Origin: Mycolicibacterium flavescens
GTDB lineage: Bacteria > Actinomycetota > Actinomycetes > Mycobacteriales > Mycobacteriaceae
Reading direction: 5' to 3'
DNA length: 64,000 bases
Assembly (NCBI RefSeq): GCF_001722335.1
Contig: NZ_MIHA01000008.1
Coordinates: 185,401 to 249,400 of the forward strand
Positions 8,680 to 16,271 of this stretch are shown here, piece by piece (positions within the stretch are counted from its first letter, which is position 1; every line of letters starts with the position of its first letter). A program made the position numbers and the translations under genes. The notes below the pieces were generated by a model that saw only the letters and a program-made list of their open reading frames with translations, made no database searches and was not told the origin of the DNA.

Positions 8680-10352
8680 TGCTCACCCGCTTTGTACGAA
8701 ATCAGTTGATCATCTTTACGATCGCCTCGATCGTCGGCGTCACGGTGATGCTGTTCGCCTACATGCAGGTGCCCACACTGTTGGGCATCGGCCGGCTGAA
8801 GGTGACCCTCGAGTTGCCCGCCGCCGGTGGGCTCTACCGCTTCGGCAATGTCACCTACCGCGGTGTCCAGATCGGCAAGGTCACCGAGGTGAACCTGACC
8901 GAGACCGGCGCGGAGGCGACGCTGTCGCTCGACACGTCACCGAAGATCCCCGCGGACCTGCAAGCCGAGGTGCGCAGCGTCTCGGCGGTCGGCGAGCAGT
9001 ACGTGGACCTGCGCCCGCGCACCGACTCCGGGCCGTACCTGCAGAACGGGTCCCGAATCCCGGTGAAGGACACCACCATTCCGCAAGAGGTCGGACCGGT
9101 CCTGGAAGGGATCAACAAGCTCGTCGGCAGCATCCCCGGAGACCGGATCTCCGACCTGCTCGACGAGTCGTTCAAGGCGTTCAACGGTGCCGGACCGGAC
9201 TTCCAGTCACTGATGGACTCGGCCGCCCGGGTGAGCGCCGACGCCAACGGTGTCTCGGACCAGACGCGCGCCCTGATCGACGACAGCGGACCGCTGCTCG
9301 ACTCACAGGCCGAGACCGCGGATTCGATCCGGACGTGGGCGAGAAGCCTGGCCGGGGTGACCGGCCAGTTGCAGCAGAACGACCCGCAGATCCGGACACT
9401 GCTGCAGCAGGGACCCGGTTTCGCGCAGGAGGTTTCGACCCTCCTCAACGAGATCAAGCCGACGCTGCCGATCCTGCTGGCCAACCTGACGACCGTCGGC
9501 CAGGTGCTGCTGAAGTACAACCCGTCGCTCGAGCAGCTGTTGGTGATCTTCCCCGGCATCATCGCCGCCCAGCAGTCGTTCGGGCTTCCGCAGAACAACC
9601 CCACCGGCCTGCCGACCGGCGACTTCGCCATCACCATCAACGACCCGCCGCCGTGCACGGTCGGGTTCCTTCCGCCGTCGAGTTGGCGGTCCCCTGAAGA
9701 CATGACCTCGATCGACACCCCGGACGGGCTGTACTGCAAGTTGCCCCAGGACTCGCCGATCGCGGTGCGCGGGGCGCGCAACTACCCGTGCATGGGCATT
9801 CCGGGTAAGCGGGCGCCGACCGTGGAACTCTGCAACGACCCCAAAGGCTATACGCCGCTGGCGATGCGGCAGCACACGCTGGGCGCGTACCCGATCGACC
9901 CGAACCTGATCTCGCAGGGCATCCCGCCCGACGACCGGACCGACTTCTCCGAGCGTCTCTACGCGCCGGTGGAGGGCACGCCGCTGCCGCCGGGTGCCGC
10001 GCCGTCGGGAACACCGCCCGGTATGCCACCGCCACCGCTGCCGGTGGCCGGCGCACCCGTGGCCGATCAGCCTCCGTCGCTTCTGGCGCCTGCACCTGCA
10101 CCGGTGGCCCCGCCGCCTCCGCCCGGAAACTCCGTCAACGGCACGCCGATCCCGGCGCCGCCGTCTGCGGATCACGGTGCGCTACCGGTTGCGCCAAGTG
10201 CGCACGGCACCAATCAATCCGGCGGGCCGTCGGTGGCAGTGACGCACTACAACCCGCAAACCGGCGGATATATGACCCCGGACGGCATGCTGGAGCACAC
10301 CAATCTGCCCACCAACGAACCGAAGTCGTGGAAGGACCTGCTGCCGACGTGA
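8679..10352 (+). CDS. mceF: MCE family protein MceF
   Basis: This is the last MCE subunit, 557 residues. The ATG at 8679 overlaps the mceE stop (TGATG). It has an N-terminal anchor at approx. residues 10-30, an MCE domain at approx. 38-115 (VTYRGVQIGKVTEV), a helical region to about residue 300, a Cys-containing segment at approx. 325-390 (several cysteines, possible disulfides in the oxidising envelope), then a 170-residue Pro/Ala-rich tail. The operon ends here: a 13-bp hairpin follows 8 bp after the stop and the next gene is convergent. Confidence 0.92.
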   Translation: MLTRFVRNQLIIFTIASIVGVTVMLFAYMQVPTLLGIGRLKVTLELPAAGGLYRFGNVTYRGVQIGKVTEVNLTETGAEATLSLDTSPKIPADLQAEVRSVSAVGEQYVDLRPRTDSGPYLQNGSRIPVKDTTIPQEVGPVLEGINKLVGSIPGDRISDLLDESFKAFNGAGPDFQSLMDSAARVSADANGVSDQTRALIDDSGPLLDSQAETADSIRTWARSLAGVTGQLQQNDPQIRTLLQQGPGFAQEVSTLLNEIKPTLPILLANLTTVGQVLLKYNPSLEQLLVIFPGIIAAQQSFGLPQNNPTGLPTGDFAITINDPPPCTVGFLPPSSWRSPEDMTSIDTPDGLYCKLPQDSPIAVRGARNYPCMGIPGKRAPTVELCNDPKGYTPLAMRQHTLGAYPIDPNLISQGIPPDDRTDFSERLYAPVEGTPLPPGAAPSGTPPGMPPPPLPVAGAPVADQPPSLLAPAPAPVAPPPPPGNSVNGTPIPAPPSADHGALPVAPSAHGTNQSGGPSVAVTHYNPQTGGYMTPDGMLEHTNLPTNEPKSWKDLLPT

Positions 10353-10359
10353 GCGGCGA

Positions 10360-10390
10360 CCGGTCTGCGGCCGTAGCGGCCGCAGACCGG
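10360..10390. terminator. Hairpin between convergent mceF and a secreted-protein gene
   Basis: There is a perfect 13-bp inverted repeat (CCGGTCTGCGGCC / GGCCGCAGACCGG) with a 5-nt loop. It lies 8 bp after the mceF stop and 11 bp before the stop of the convergent gene. No U-run follows, as is usual for mycobacterial hairpin terminators. It can act in both directions. Confidence 0.75.
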
Positions 10391-10400
10391 AGCGGTCAGG

Positions 10401-10928
10401 TCAGATCCGCTCCATGCGGACCGGTATCTCGATCACCAGCGGCTGGTTGCGTCCGCACGCCCCGGTGGGCCCCTCGGTAGCCTCGCGTCCCATCAGGAAA
10501 TTGGTGTTCTTGACGTTGCGTTCGTTTCGGGGAGCGTCCCATCCGGTCAGGATGTACTTCTGGTGGCCGGGCGCGAAGGTGCCGTCGGGGCAGGGCAGCC
10601 AGTTCGGGATGTCGTGGTCGATGTACCAGTAGTCCTTCAGCCGGACGGTGCCGGTCCAGCCGCGGTCGCTTTTGACTTCGCCGACACACTCGATCGGGCT
10701 GACGCACTGGGTGCTGACGGTCCACGTCTGGACTACGGTCTGCTGGTCGATGAAGACCAGGGCCCCGCCGGGAGCCATGCCCACCTGGGCCCAGTCGCCG
10801 TCGGACAGCACGCGGTAGGTGCCGTTGAGAGCGACGCCAAAGTCGTTCGCGTGGGCCGAGGTTGCGGTGCCCAGGCTTGCCAGCAAGGTGATTGCCGCGG
10901 CTCCCGCGGTCAGACCAACTCCACGCAT
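10401..10928 (-). CDS. Secreted hypothetical protein
   Basis: 175 residues with a clear Sec signal peptide (MRGVGLTAGAAAITLLASLGTATSAHA, cleavage probably after AHA near residue 27). The mature part has four cysteines and many Trp/Asp residues, with a low-complexity-free globular look, and no motif I can assign to an enzyme. Its location just downstream of the mce operon and back to back with another exported protein suggests an envelope or surface role, but no function can be given. Start: ATG at 10928, with a divergent gene about 80 bp away. Confidence 0.8.
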   Translation of the reverse strand: MRGVGLTAGAAAITLLASLGTATSAHANDFGVALNGTYRVLSDGDWAQVGMAPGGALVFIDQQTVVQTWTVSTQCVSPIECVGEVKSDRGWTGTVRLKDYWYIDHDIPNWLPCPDGTFAPGHQKYILTGWDAPRNERNVKNTNFLMGREATEGPTGACGRNQPLVIEIPVRMERI

Positions 10929-10970
10929 GCTGGAAGTTTATCGTGGCCGGTAGTTCTGCTCTCCGAAAGG

Positions 10971-10985
10971 GAGAATTTCGTTCTG
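10971..10985. promoter_or_regulatory. Degenerate GAGAAT-N3-ATTCTC-type site
   Basis: GAGAAT-TTC-GTTCTG lies in the intergenic gap between two divergent genes for exported proteins. The left half-site is identical to those at 18858 and 20488, while the right half matches at four of six positions. It is a candidate member of a motif recurring in this catabolic island; weak alone. Confidence 0.35.
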
Positions 10986-11006
10986 GCGGTGTGGAACAAT
11001 GCCAGG

Positions 11007-11414
11007 GTGCGAAGTGTGGCCGCAGTGTTCGCTGCCCTGGTGTCCTCGGTGTGGGTGATCGGTGCGCCGCCTGCGGGCGCGCAACCCGCACTGCCGCCGC
11101 TGCCGCCACCGGGCGCCGAGTGCAACCACCCGAACTGCACACCGGGCATCCAGCCCAACATCGTGCTCGGGTCTTATTGCAACAACACAACGTACTACGT
11201 GTTCGGGGTGACGTCGTGGGGTCGGCTGGTGTTCTGCGGTTCGCCGCGACGCTACGAACCGCGGTGGTTCCGGTCGCCGGAGATGCACGGGATCAAGATG
11301 GAGAACGACCTGTGTCCCGCCATGGAGGGCGAAGTCGCCCAGGCACCCGACGGCCTGTTCCTGACCTGTGTGGCCAAAGACGGCCGATCCTACTGGGAAC
11401 GCGGCGACCTGTAA
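11007..11414 (+). CDS. Small cysteine-rich secreted protein
   Basis: About 135 residues from the GTG at 11007 (another GTG at 10989 adds six residues, and neither has an ideal ribosome site). The N-terminus is a signal peptide (VAAVFAALVSSVWVIGAPPAGAQ). The mature chain starts with a Pro-rich stretch and has six cysteines in the pattern expected for three disulfides, with many aromatic residues. No catalytic motif is seen. It is divergent from the exported protein at 10401-10928. Convergent with the P450 gene, from which it is separated by a 15-bp hairpin. Function unknown. Confidence 0.75.
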   Translation: MRSVAAVFAALVSSVWVIGAPPAGAQPALPPLPPPGAECNHPNCTPGIQPNIVLGSYCNNTTYYVFGVTSWGRLVFCGSPRRYEPRWFRSPEMHGIKMENDLCPAMEGEVAQAPDGLFLTCVAKDGRSYWERGDL

Positions 11415-11421
11415 CGCTCTG

Positions 11422-11454
11422 CGTCGACTCTGCGCCCACGGCGCAGAGTCGACG
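11422..11454. terminator. Strong bidirectional hairpin
   Basis: A perfect 15-bp inverted repeat (CGTCGACTCTGCGCC and its complement) with a 3-nt loop lies between the convergent secreted-protein and P450 genes, 8 bp from each stop codon. Confidence 0.8.
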
Positions 11455-11462
11455 GTCGAGGA

Positions 11463-12743
11463 TCAGTCGAGCGGCGTGAACTCGATGTTGATCTCGGTGA
11501 GCCCACGCAGGATGAACGTCGGCTCATAGACGTACTGGCGCGCGTCGAGCGGTCCGTGCTTCTCCTCGCTGACCGTGATGTCGCCCAACCGGTCCAGTAG
11601 GCGCTCGATCGATACGCGGCCCTCGACGCGGGCCAGCGGGGCGCCGGGGCAGGAGTGGATGCCGCGGCTGAACGCGATGTGCTCGCGGACGTTCTTGCGG
11701 TCCAGCTGGAACTCGTGCGGGTTGTCGAAGCGCTTCGGATCGCGGTTGGCCGCACCCGGGCTGACCATCACCGTGGTGCCGGCAGGTACCGGGGTGTCGC
11801 CCAGAGTCGTTGTCTTGCGGGCCATCCGGAACACGCTCTTGACCGGGCTGTCCATCCGCAGGCACTCCTCGACGAACACCGGGATCAGGCTGCGGTCCTC
11901 GCGCAGCTGCTGCTGGATGTCGGGCCGGTCGGACAGCACCCGCATCGCCGAGCCCAGCAGTTTGGCGGTGGTCTCCTGGCCGGCGGCGAACAGGAACGTC
12001 GCGGTGCGGACCACGTCGACCACCTCGGGAGTCGAGCCGTCCGGGTACTTCGCGGTCGCGATCGAGGTGAGGACGTCGTCGCGCGGGTTCTCCCGGCGCT
12101 CCTCGATGTAGCGGGCGAACTTCTCGTCCGCCCACTCCAGGGGGTTGGTGGCGATCACCTCGTGGTCCAGGCCGCCGATGTTGGTGCCGGGGCGCTCGGC
12201 GCCGAAGGCCTCACGGAAATCTTCGTGGTCCTCCTCGGGCACACCCAGCAGGTCGGCGACGACCAACAGCGAGAACGGTTTTGCGTAGGCCGCCAGGAAC
12301 TCGCACTTGCCGTCGGTGATGAACTCGTCGATGTGGCGGTCGGCCAGCCGCCACATGAAGTCCTCGTTCTCCTTGAGCCGCTTGGGCGTCAGCAGCCGCG
12401 CCAGGATGGAGCGCGCATCGGTGTGCTGCGGCGGGTCCATCGTGACCATGTGCTCGAACATCGGGATCTCGGTGCGGTGCTTCTCCAGCAACTCGCTGAT
12501 GTCATCGCCTTCGGCGGTGAACGGCATCGGGGTGAACGGACCCATCACCGCGACGCAGGACGAGAAGTTCTCGCTGTCCTTGTAGACGCTGTTGGCCGCT
12601 TCCCAGCCGGTCACCGCGAGCACGTTGTTGGTGATCGGACAGCACACCGGGTCCTTGGACCGGATGTGGTCGTAGTACGGGTGCGGGTCGGGGACCAGGG
12701 AGGGGTCGGTGAAGTAGTCAACCGAATCGAAATCTGTGGTCAT
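11463..12743 (-). CDS. Cytochrome P450
   Basis: This is a complete bacterial class I P450 of 426 residues. It shows the I-helix oxygen-binding motif AGQETT, the K-helix ExxR (ECLR), and the heme loop FSRGIHSCPG with the thiolate ligand at Cys365. It would hydroxylate a hydrophobic substrate using electrons from a ferredoxin and reductase encoded elsewhere. GGAGGG lies 10 nt before the ATG. It is divergent from a TetR gene, with a 22-bp palindrome between them, so local repression is likely. Placement among acyl-CoA ligases, thiolases and a Mce importer suggests a lipid or sterol-like substrate, which is inference. The CYP subfamily cannot be fixed by eye. Confidence 0.95.
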   Translation of the reverse strand: MTTDFDSVDYFTDPSLVPDPHPYYDHIRSKDPVCCPITNNVLAVTGWEAANSVYKDSENFSSCVAVMGPFTPMPFTAEGDDISELLEKHRTEIPMFEHMVTMDPPQHTDARSILARLLTPKRLKENEDFMWRLADRHIDEFITDGKCEFLAAYAKPFSLLVVADLLGVPEEDHEDFREAFGAERPGTNIGGLDHEVIATNPLEWADEKFARYIEERRENPRDDVLTSIATAKYPDGSTPEVVDVVRTATFLFAAGQETTAKLLGSAMRVLSDRPDIQQQLREDRSLIPVFVEECLRMDSPVKSVFRMARKTTTLGDTPVPAGTTVMVSPGAANRDPKRFDNPHEFQLDRKNVREHIAFSRGIHSCPGAPLARVEGRVSIERLLDRLGDITVSEEKHGPLDARQYVYEPTFILRGLTEINIEFTPLD

Positions 12744-12825
12744 GGTCTGTTCGCCCTCCAGGGTCGACGCTTACCGGCGTGGTGATGAGCGGACGCCGCC
12801 GCTCGCGGGAACACATTGGCTGAAT

Positions 12826-12847
12826 ATGCTGAGCACTTGCTTAGCAT
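12826..12847. promoter_or_regulatory. Palindrome between P450 and TetR genes (candidate operator)
   Basis: Arms ATGCTGAGCA and TGCTTAGCAT are separated by 2 nt, with one mismatch in ten pairs. The site is in the 188-bp divergent gap between the P450 gene and the TetR gene. Its size and symmetry fit a TetR dimer site, and autoregulation plus control of the P450 is the simplest reading. Confidence 0.55.
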
Positions 12848-12931
12848 GGGGTTAAGGTCAGGGTCAAGATCGCGCGACGGGTCGCCACTACGATCGGCGT
12901 GTCGGAACGGGCGGGAAAGTGAAGTGAAGCC

Positions 12932-13549
12932 ATGACGAGCGCTTCCGGGTCGGCGCGCCGCATCGGGGCGCCGGATGCGAAGAACCGCGGCGTGCTGCTC
13001 GACGCGGCCGAACAACTGCTCCTCGAGGAGGGGTACGCGGCGGTCACTTCGCGGCGCGTCGCGGAGAAGGCCGGCCTGAAACCGCAACTCGTGCATTACT
13101 ACTTCCGGACCATGGAGGACCTGTTCCTGGCGGTGTTCCGGCGCATGGCCGAAGCGGGTCTGGAGGTGCTCACCGAAGCGCTGGCGTCGCCGCAGCCGCT
13201 GTGGGCGCTGTGGCGGTTCAGCACTCAGCCCGAGGCCACCCGGCTCACGATGGAGTTCATGGGGCTGGCCAATCACCGCAAGGCGCTGCGCAGCGAGATC
13301 GTCTTCTACGCCGAACGATTCCGCGAGGAGCAGAACAACGCGATCGCCGCGGCGCTCAAGCGGTACGGCGTCGAGTCCATCGATGTGCCGCCGGTGGTCT
13401 GGACCGTGTTCGCGACCAGCGTGTCGCAGAGCCTGGTGGTCGAGCGGGCGCTCGGCATGTCGACGGGGCACGCCGAGGTGTTCGCGTTCTGTGAGGCGTG
13501 GATTCGCCGGCTGGAGGGGGACCCGCTCCCGGCGGGCAGTACGAAATAG
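12932..13549 (+). CDS. TetR/AcrR family transcriptional regulator
   Basis: 205 residues. The N-terminal helix-turn-helix spans approx. residues 20-70 (LLLEEGYAAVTSRRVAEKAGLKP, then LVHYYF), the standard TetR DNA-binding domain. The C-terminal part is helical and would bind a ligand, probably a hydrophobic molecule or acyl-CoA. The gene is divergent from the P450 and the intergenic palindrome at 12826-12847 is its likely operator. The ATG is preceded by the weak site GAAGTGAAG. It is the only TetR gene inside the catabolic island, so it is also a candidate for the wider GAGAAT motif. Confidence 0.93.
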   Translation: MTSASGSARRIGAPDAKNRGVLLDAAEQLLLEEGYAAVTSRRVAEKAGLKPQLVHYYFRTMEDLFLAVFRRMAEAGLEVLTEALASPQPLWALWRFSTQPEATRLTMEFMGLANHRKALRSEIVFYAERFREEQNNAIAAALKRYGVESIDVPPVVWTVFATSVSQSLVVERALGMSTGHAEVFAFCEAWIRRLEGDPLPAGSTK

Positions 13550-13557
13550 GCGGGCTG

Positions 13558-14013
13558 TCACCAGCTTCGGATCGAACAGAGCGCGCCCTTGGGGCCCTGG
13601 TCCGTGGCGACGACCACCCCGTCGACCGCAAGCACGCAGTGGATGTTCGGCTTCGCCTCGCCCGGGCCGCTGGTCGCCGTGACCATCGCCCACTGATCGG
13701 GATCGGCCAGCTGCACGTCGAGGTTCCACTGCTGGTCCGGCCCGATCTGCGCCTTGGCCTTCGGGCTGAACGAGTACGGATTGTGGCTGTAGGCAGCCCA
13801 GTTCGGCGGGTCGACGTCGCGGTAGTAGATGTCGACGTAGAACGGCTGCTCGGCGAACACGGTGTACTTCACGTTGCGCAACGGGGGCCCCGGCGGCTCC
13901 TGCGCCGCCGCGGGTGCGGTGGCCGCCAGCACACCACCGACCGTCACGGCGGCCGCCGAGGCGACACCGAGCAGGGCGGACACCGAGGCGCGGAAGCGTC
14001 GCGAGAAGTTCAT
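13558..14013 (-). CDS. Secreted MmpS-like hypothetical protein
   Basis: 151 residues with a signal peptide ending at APAAAQ near residue 38. The mature domain has the beta-strand pattern of the MmpS C-terminal fold: a VKYTVF opening strand, an IYYRDVD segment, a Trp-anchored middle, then IHCVLAVDGVVV and a terminal Cys strand. Two cysteines could form the disulfide seen in MmpS proteins. MmpS proteins assist MmpL lipid exporters, but no mmpL is nearby, and the protein is soluble rather than anchored once cleaved. Its start is probably leaderless (see the -10 element at 14020-14025). It is convergent with the TetR gene and 47 bp downstream of the thiolase gene. Confidence 0.75.
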   Translation of the reverse strand: MNFSRRFRASVSALLGVASAAAVTVGGVLAATAPAAAQEPPGPPLRNVKYTVFAEQPFYVDIYYRDVDPPNWAAYSHNPYSFSPKAKAQIGPDQQWNLDVQLADPDQWAMVTATSGPGEAKPNIHCVLAVDGVVVATDQGPKGALCSIRSW

Positions 14014-14019
14014 TTCCGG

Positions 14020-14025
14020 ATTTTA
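14020..14025 (-). promoter_or_regulatory. -10 element TAAAAT for a leaderless start
   Basis: On the minus strand TAAAAT is followed by 6 nt and then the ATG of the secreted MmpS-like gene. This is the spacing of leaderless mycobacterial transcripts, and no ribosome site is present. Confidence 0.55.
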
Positions 14026-14060
14026 AAACGTCGTTTGCTGACCAGGACGCGAATCGTCAC

Positions 14061-15215
14061 CTACCGGGACAGGATCGTCGCCGACGCGGTCCCCGGCGCG
14101 CCATACACCTGCGCGAGCCCCACCTTCGGCTCGCCGGGCACCTGGCGGTCACCCGCCTCGCCGCGCAACTGGCGGACCAGCTCGTGCACCTGCCGCAGCC
14201 CCGACGCGCCGATCGGTTCACCATTGGCGATCAGGCCGCCGTCGGTGTTGATCGGCATCGACCCGTGGATCTCGGTGGCGCCGTCGGCCAGCAGCTTCTC
14301 CTGTTCGCCGTCGGCGCACAGGCCGGTCTCAGCCATGTGGATAACCTCGGCGCCGGCGTCGGTGTCCTGCAACTGGGCGATGTCGACGTCCTCGGGTCCG
14401 ATACCGGCGGCCTCGTATGCGGCCCTGGCCGCGTACACCGTCGGCGAGGGGTCTTCGTCCAGCGGCGCCGAGGTCGCGTGCACCTCGTAGGCGCCGAACG
14501 TGCGGGTGCGGATCTCTGAGGCCCGCACGTAGACCGGCTTGTCGGTGAAGCGGTGCGCGATGTCACCGCGGCACATGATCACCGCGGCCGCGCCCTCGTC
14601 GGGGGCGCAGAACATGTACTGCGTCAGCGGGTAGTTCAGCACCGTCGAGTTCAGGATCTCGTCGACAGGGATTTCCTTGCGCCGGAACGCGTTCGGGTTC
14701 AGCGCGCCGTTGCGGAAGTTCTTGTTCGCCACCCGGGCCAGCGTCTCCTGGGAGATGCCGTGCTTGTGGATGTAGTGGTTGGCCTTCATGCCGAAGAACT
14801 TGGTCGTGACGAACTGGCCGTTCTCGGCGTACCACTGCGGCAGGGCCAGCTTGGCCGGGTCGTCGGTGAACGCCCCGCGCGGGTGCTTGTCCAGGCCGAT
14901 CGCGATCCCGATGTCGTACTTGCCGAGCCGGATGGTGTCGGCGGTCTGCTGGATCGCCGACGCGGCGGTGGCGCAGGCGTTGAAGACGTTGGTGAACGTG
15001 ATGCCGGTGAGCCCGACGAGCCGGGTCACCGCGTCGGGGTTGGACACCTCGTAGCTGCCGCCGAAGCCGAACTGGATGTCCTTCCACTCCACCCCGGCGT
15101 CGCCGAGCGCGGTGTGGATGGCCTCGGCGCCCATCTCCATCGCGGTCTTGTCGAAGCGGCCGAACGGGTGCAGGCCCACGCCGATGATCGCGACCGAGTT
15201 GTCTGCGGTGCTCAT
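14061..15215 (-). CDS. Ltp2-like thiolase-fold protein (side-chain aldolase candidate)
   Basis: 384 residues. The nucleophile-loop cysteine is kept (NACATAASA, near residue 90), but the GHP loop reads GEPIGASG and the HDxF loop reads QDTDAGAEV, so the two other thiolase catalytic residues are missing. From memory of the family, this combination with a YGAPG tail resembles Ltp2, the retro-aldolase that works with a DUF35 partner to cleave C17 side chains of steroid CoA thioesters. A DUF35 gene lies just upstream in the same operon (14-bp gap), which supports the reading. The exact substrate is not known. AGAGAGGA 10 nt upstream supports the start codon. Confidence 0.88.
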   Translation of the reverse strand: MSTADNSVAIIGVGLHPFGRFDKTAMEMGAEAIHTALGDAGVEWKDIQFGFGGSYEVSNPDAVTRLVGLTGITFTNVFNACATAASAIQQTADTIRLGKYDIGIAIGLDKHPRGAFTDDPAKLALPQWYAENGQFVTTKFFGMKANHYIHKHGISQETLARVANKNFRNGALNPNAFRRKEIPVDEILNSTVLNYPLTQYMFCAPDEGAAAVIMCRGDIAHRFTDKPVYVRASEIRTRTFGAYEVHATSAPLDEDPSPTVYAARAAYEAAGIGPEDVDIAQLQDTDAGAEVIHMAETGLCADGEQEKLLADGATEIHGSMPINTDGGLIANGEPIGASGLRQVHELVRQLRGEAGDRQVPGEPKVGLAQVYGAPGTASATILSR

Positions 15216-15229
15216 TTTCGTGGTCCTCT

Positions 15230-15649
15230 CTAGACCGGTTGGAACGCGAAGGTGACGACCTCGTTGCCCTCGTCGTCAGTGGTGAACGGGATCATCGTCA
15301 GCTCGACCTGCTGGCCGAACTGCAGCTTGGCCGGATCGTTCTCGGTGAGCCGGCCCTCGACTCGGATGACGTCCTCGAGCTGCACCAGGCCGACACCGAA
15401 GGGCACGAAATCCTTACCGGACGGCCCCTTATAGGGCGGTCCGGGCGGGAAGCCCTGCGTGGTCCAGGCAACCAGGGTGCCGCGCCGGGGGAGCAGTACC
15501 TGCGACATCTCGCCGGCGCTGCACTTCGGGCAGCGCTGCTGGACGGGAAAGGTGGTGGCGTCGCACTTGGTGCATTTACTGCCGATGAGTTGGGGTTTCT
15601 CATCGGGCCAGGTCGAGATCTCCGGTGCGAGTGCAATCTGGGTGGACAC
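15230..15649 (-). CDS. DUF35 / OB-fold protein with zinc ribbon, partner of the thiolase
   Basis: 139 residues. An N-terminal rubredoxin-like zinc ribbon (CTKC ... CPKC, approx. residues 26-43) is followed by an OB-fold (approx. 50-135). DUF35 proteins associate with thiolase-like or hydratase proteins. In steroid catabolism a DUF35 domain is needed for Ltp2 aldolase activity, binding the acyl-CoA. It is first in a two-gene operon with the Ltp2-like gene. The GTG start lies 6 nt after a TATGGT -10 element, so the transcript is probably leaderless, and a GAGAAT-type palindrome lies just upstream of that promoter. Confidence 0.9.
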   Translation of the reverse strand: MSTQIALAPEISTWPDEKPQLIGSKCTKCDATTFPVQQRCPKCSAGEMSQVLLPRRGTLVAWTTQGFPPGPPYKGPSGKDFVPFGVGLVQLEDVIRVEGRLTENDPAKLQFGQQVELTMIPFTTDDEGNEVVTFAFQPV

Positions 15650-15655
15650 GGGGTG

Positions 15656-15661
15656 ACCATA
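15656..15661 (-). promoter_or_regulatory. -10 element TATGGT for the DUF35-thiolase operon
   Basis: On the minus strand TATGGT is followed by CACCCC and the GTG start of the DUF35 gene, a leaderless arrangement. The candidate operator at 15665-15679 is 3 bp upstream. Confidence 0.5.
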
Positions 15662-15664
15662 ATC

Positions 15665-15679
15665 GGAAATGACGTTCTC
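15665..15679. promoter_or_regulatory. Degenerate GAGAAT-N3-ATTCTC-type site
   Basis: GGAAAT-GAC-GTTCTC matches the island motif at nine of twelve arm positions. It lies directly upstream of the -10 element for the DUF35-thiolase operon, a position that suits a repressor. A nearby TCTAGAGAGA palindrome-like stretch follows. Confidence 0.4.
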
Positions 15680-15724
15680 GTCTAGAGAGAACCGCCGCCG
15701 CGCCCCGGTTTCGGCGGTGGTCGG

Positions 15725-16035
15725 TCAGGACACCACGCGTGGCGTGGCGGCGAGGCGTGCGGTCACGACGACGCGAACGCCGCGGTCCGGGACGATCGTG
15801 ACGTGGTGGGCCTTGCGCTTCTCCGGCTGGGGGCGGTCCGGCGCCAGACGCACCCGGCGCAGCACCGTCGCGAGGATCACGCGCATCTCGAGCATCGCCA
15901 GGTTGGCGCCGGGGCAGCGCCGGGCGCCGCCGCCGAACGGCAATCAGGCGCTGGGGTCGGGCTCGTTGCCGTCGAGGAACCGCTCCGGCCGGAACACCTC
16001 GGGCTGGGGGTAGTGCGTCGGGTCGTCGTGCGACA
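15725..16035 (-). pseudogene. 3' remnant of a cytochrome P450 with an internal stop
   Basis: The minus strand encodes a P450 C-terminus: the pre-heme segment (DDPTHYPQPEVFRPERF), then the heme loop PFGGGARRCPGANLA and the last helices to a normal stop. A TGA at 15944-15946 sits where P450s carry Trp before the PFGGG motif (TGG to TGA). The whole N-terminal two thirds, including the I-helix and ExxR, is absent. The fragment abuts an SDR start, so a deletion joined two genes. It is non-functional. Confidence 0.8.
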
Positions 16036-16139
16036 CCGTGCGCACATCGCCACATCGCAGCCCTGCGCGGCGACATCCGGGCCATGCCGGTGCCCAGACC
16101 GGAACTCGCACCGGTGATCAGGATCCGCTGGGGGGTCAC
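16036..16139 (-). pseudogene. 5' remnant of a short-chain dehydrogenase fused to the P450 relic
   Basis: The minus strand starts with MTPQRILITGASSGLGTGMAR, the Rossmann glycine motif of an SDR. The frame then shifts by one base (the continuation VAAQGCDVAMCAR is read in another frame), and after about 100 bp the sequence changes to P450 coding. Only about 35 codons of the SDR remain. The junction near 16035 marks an internal deletion. Together with the P450 remnant it indicates loss of an SDR-P450 pair. Confidence 0.75.
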
Positions 16140-16271
16140 CCGCGAAGCATAGCCACCTCAGCGCAAAGCAATTGCCGAACAACCCCTTTCGGCCACACGA
16201 GTCGGCGCCGGGAGCCGGTTGGTTGCCGTGCCCGCACCCATCGCAGCGCCTCGGTGCCGTAGCCTGCCGGT

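Noticed and set aside
861..10352. Assigning this operon as mce4 (cholesterol importer)
   Set aside because: The flanking genes do not match the mce4/KstR neighbourhood, and Mce subtype cannot be told by eye; left unnumbered.
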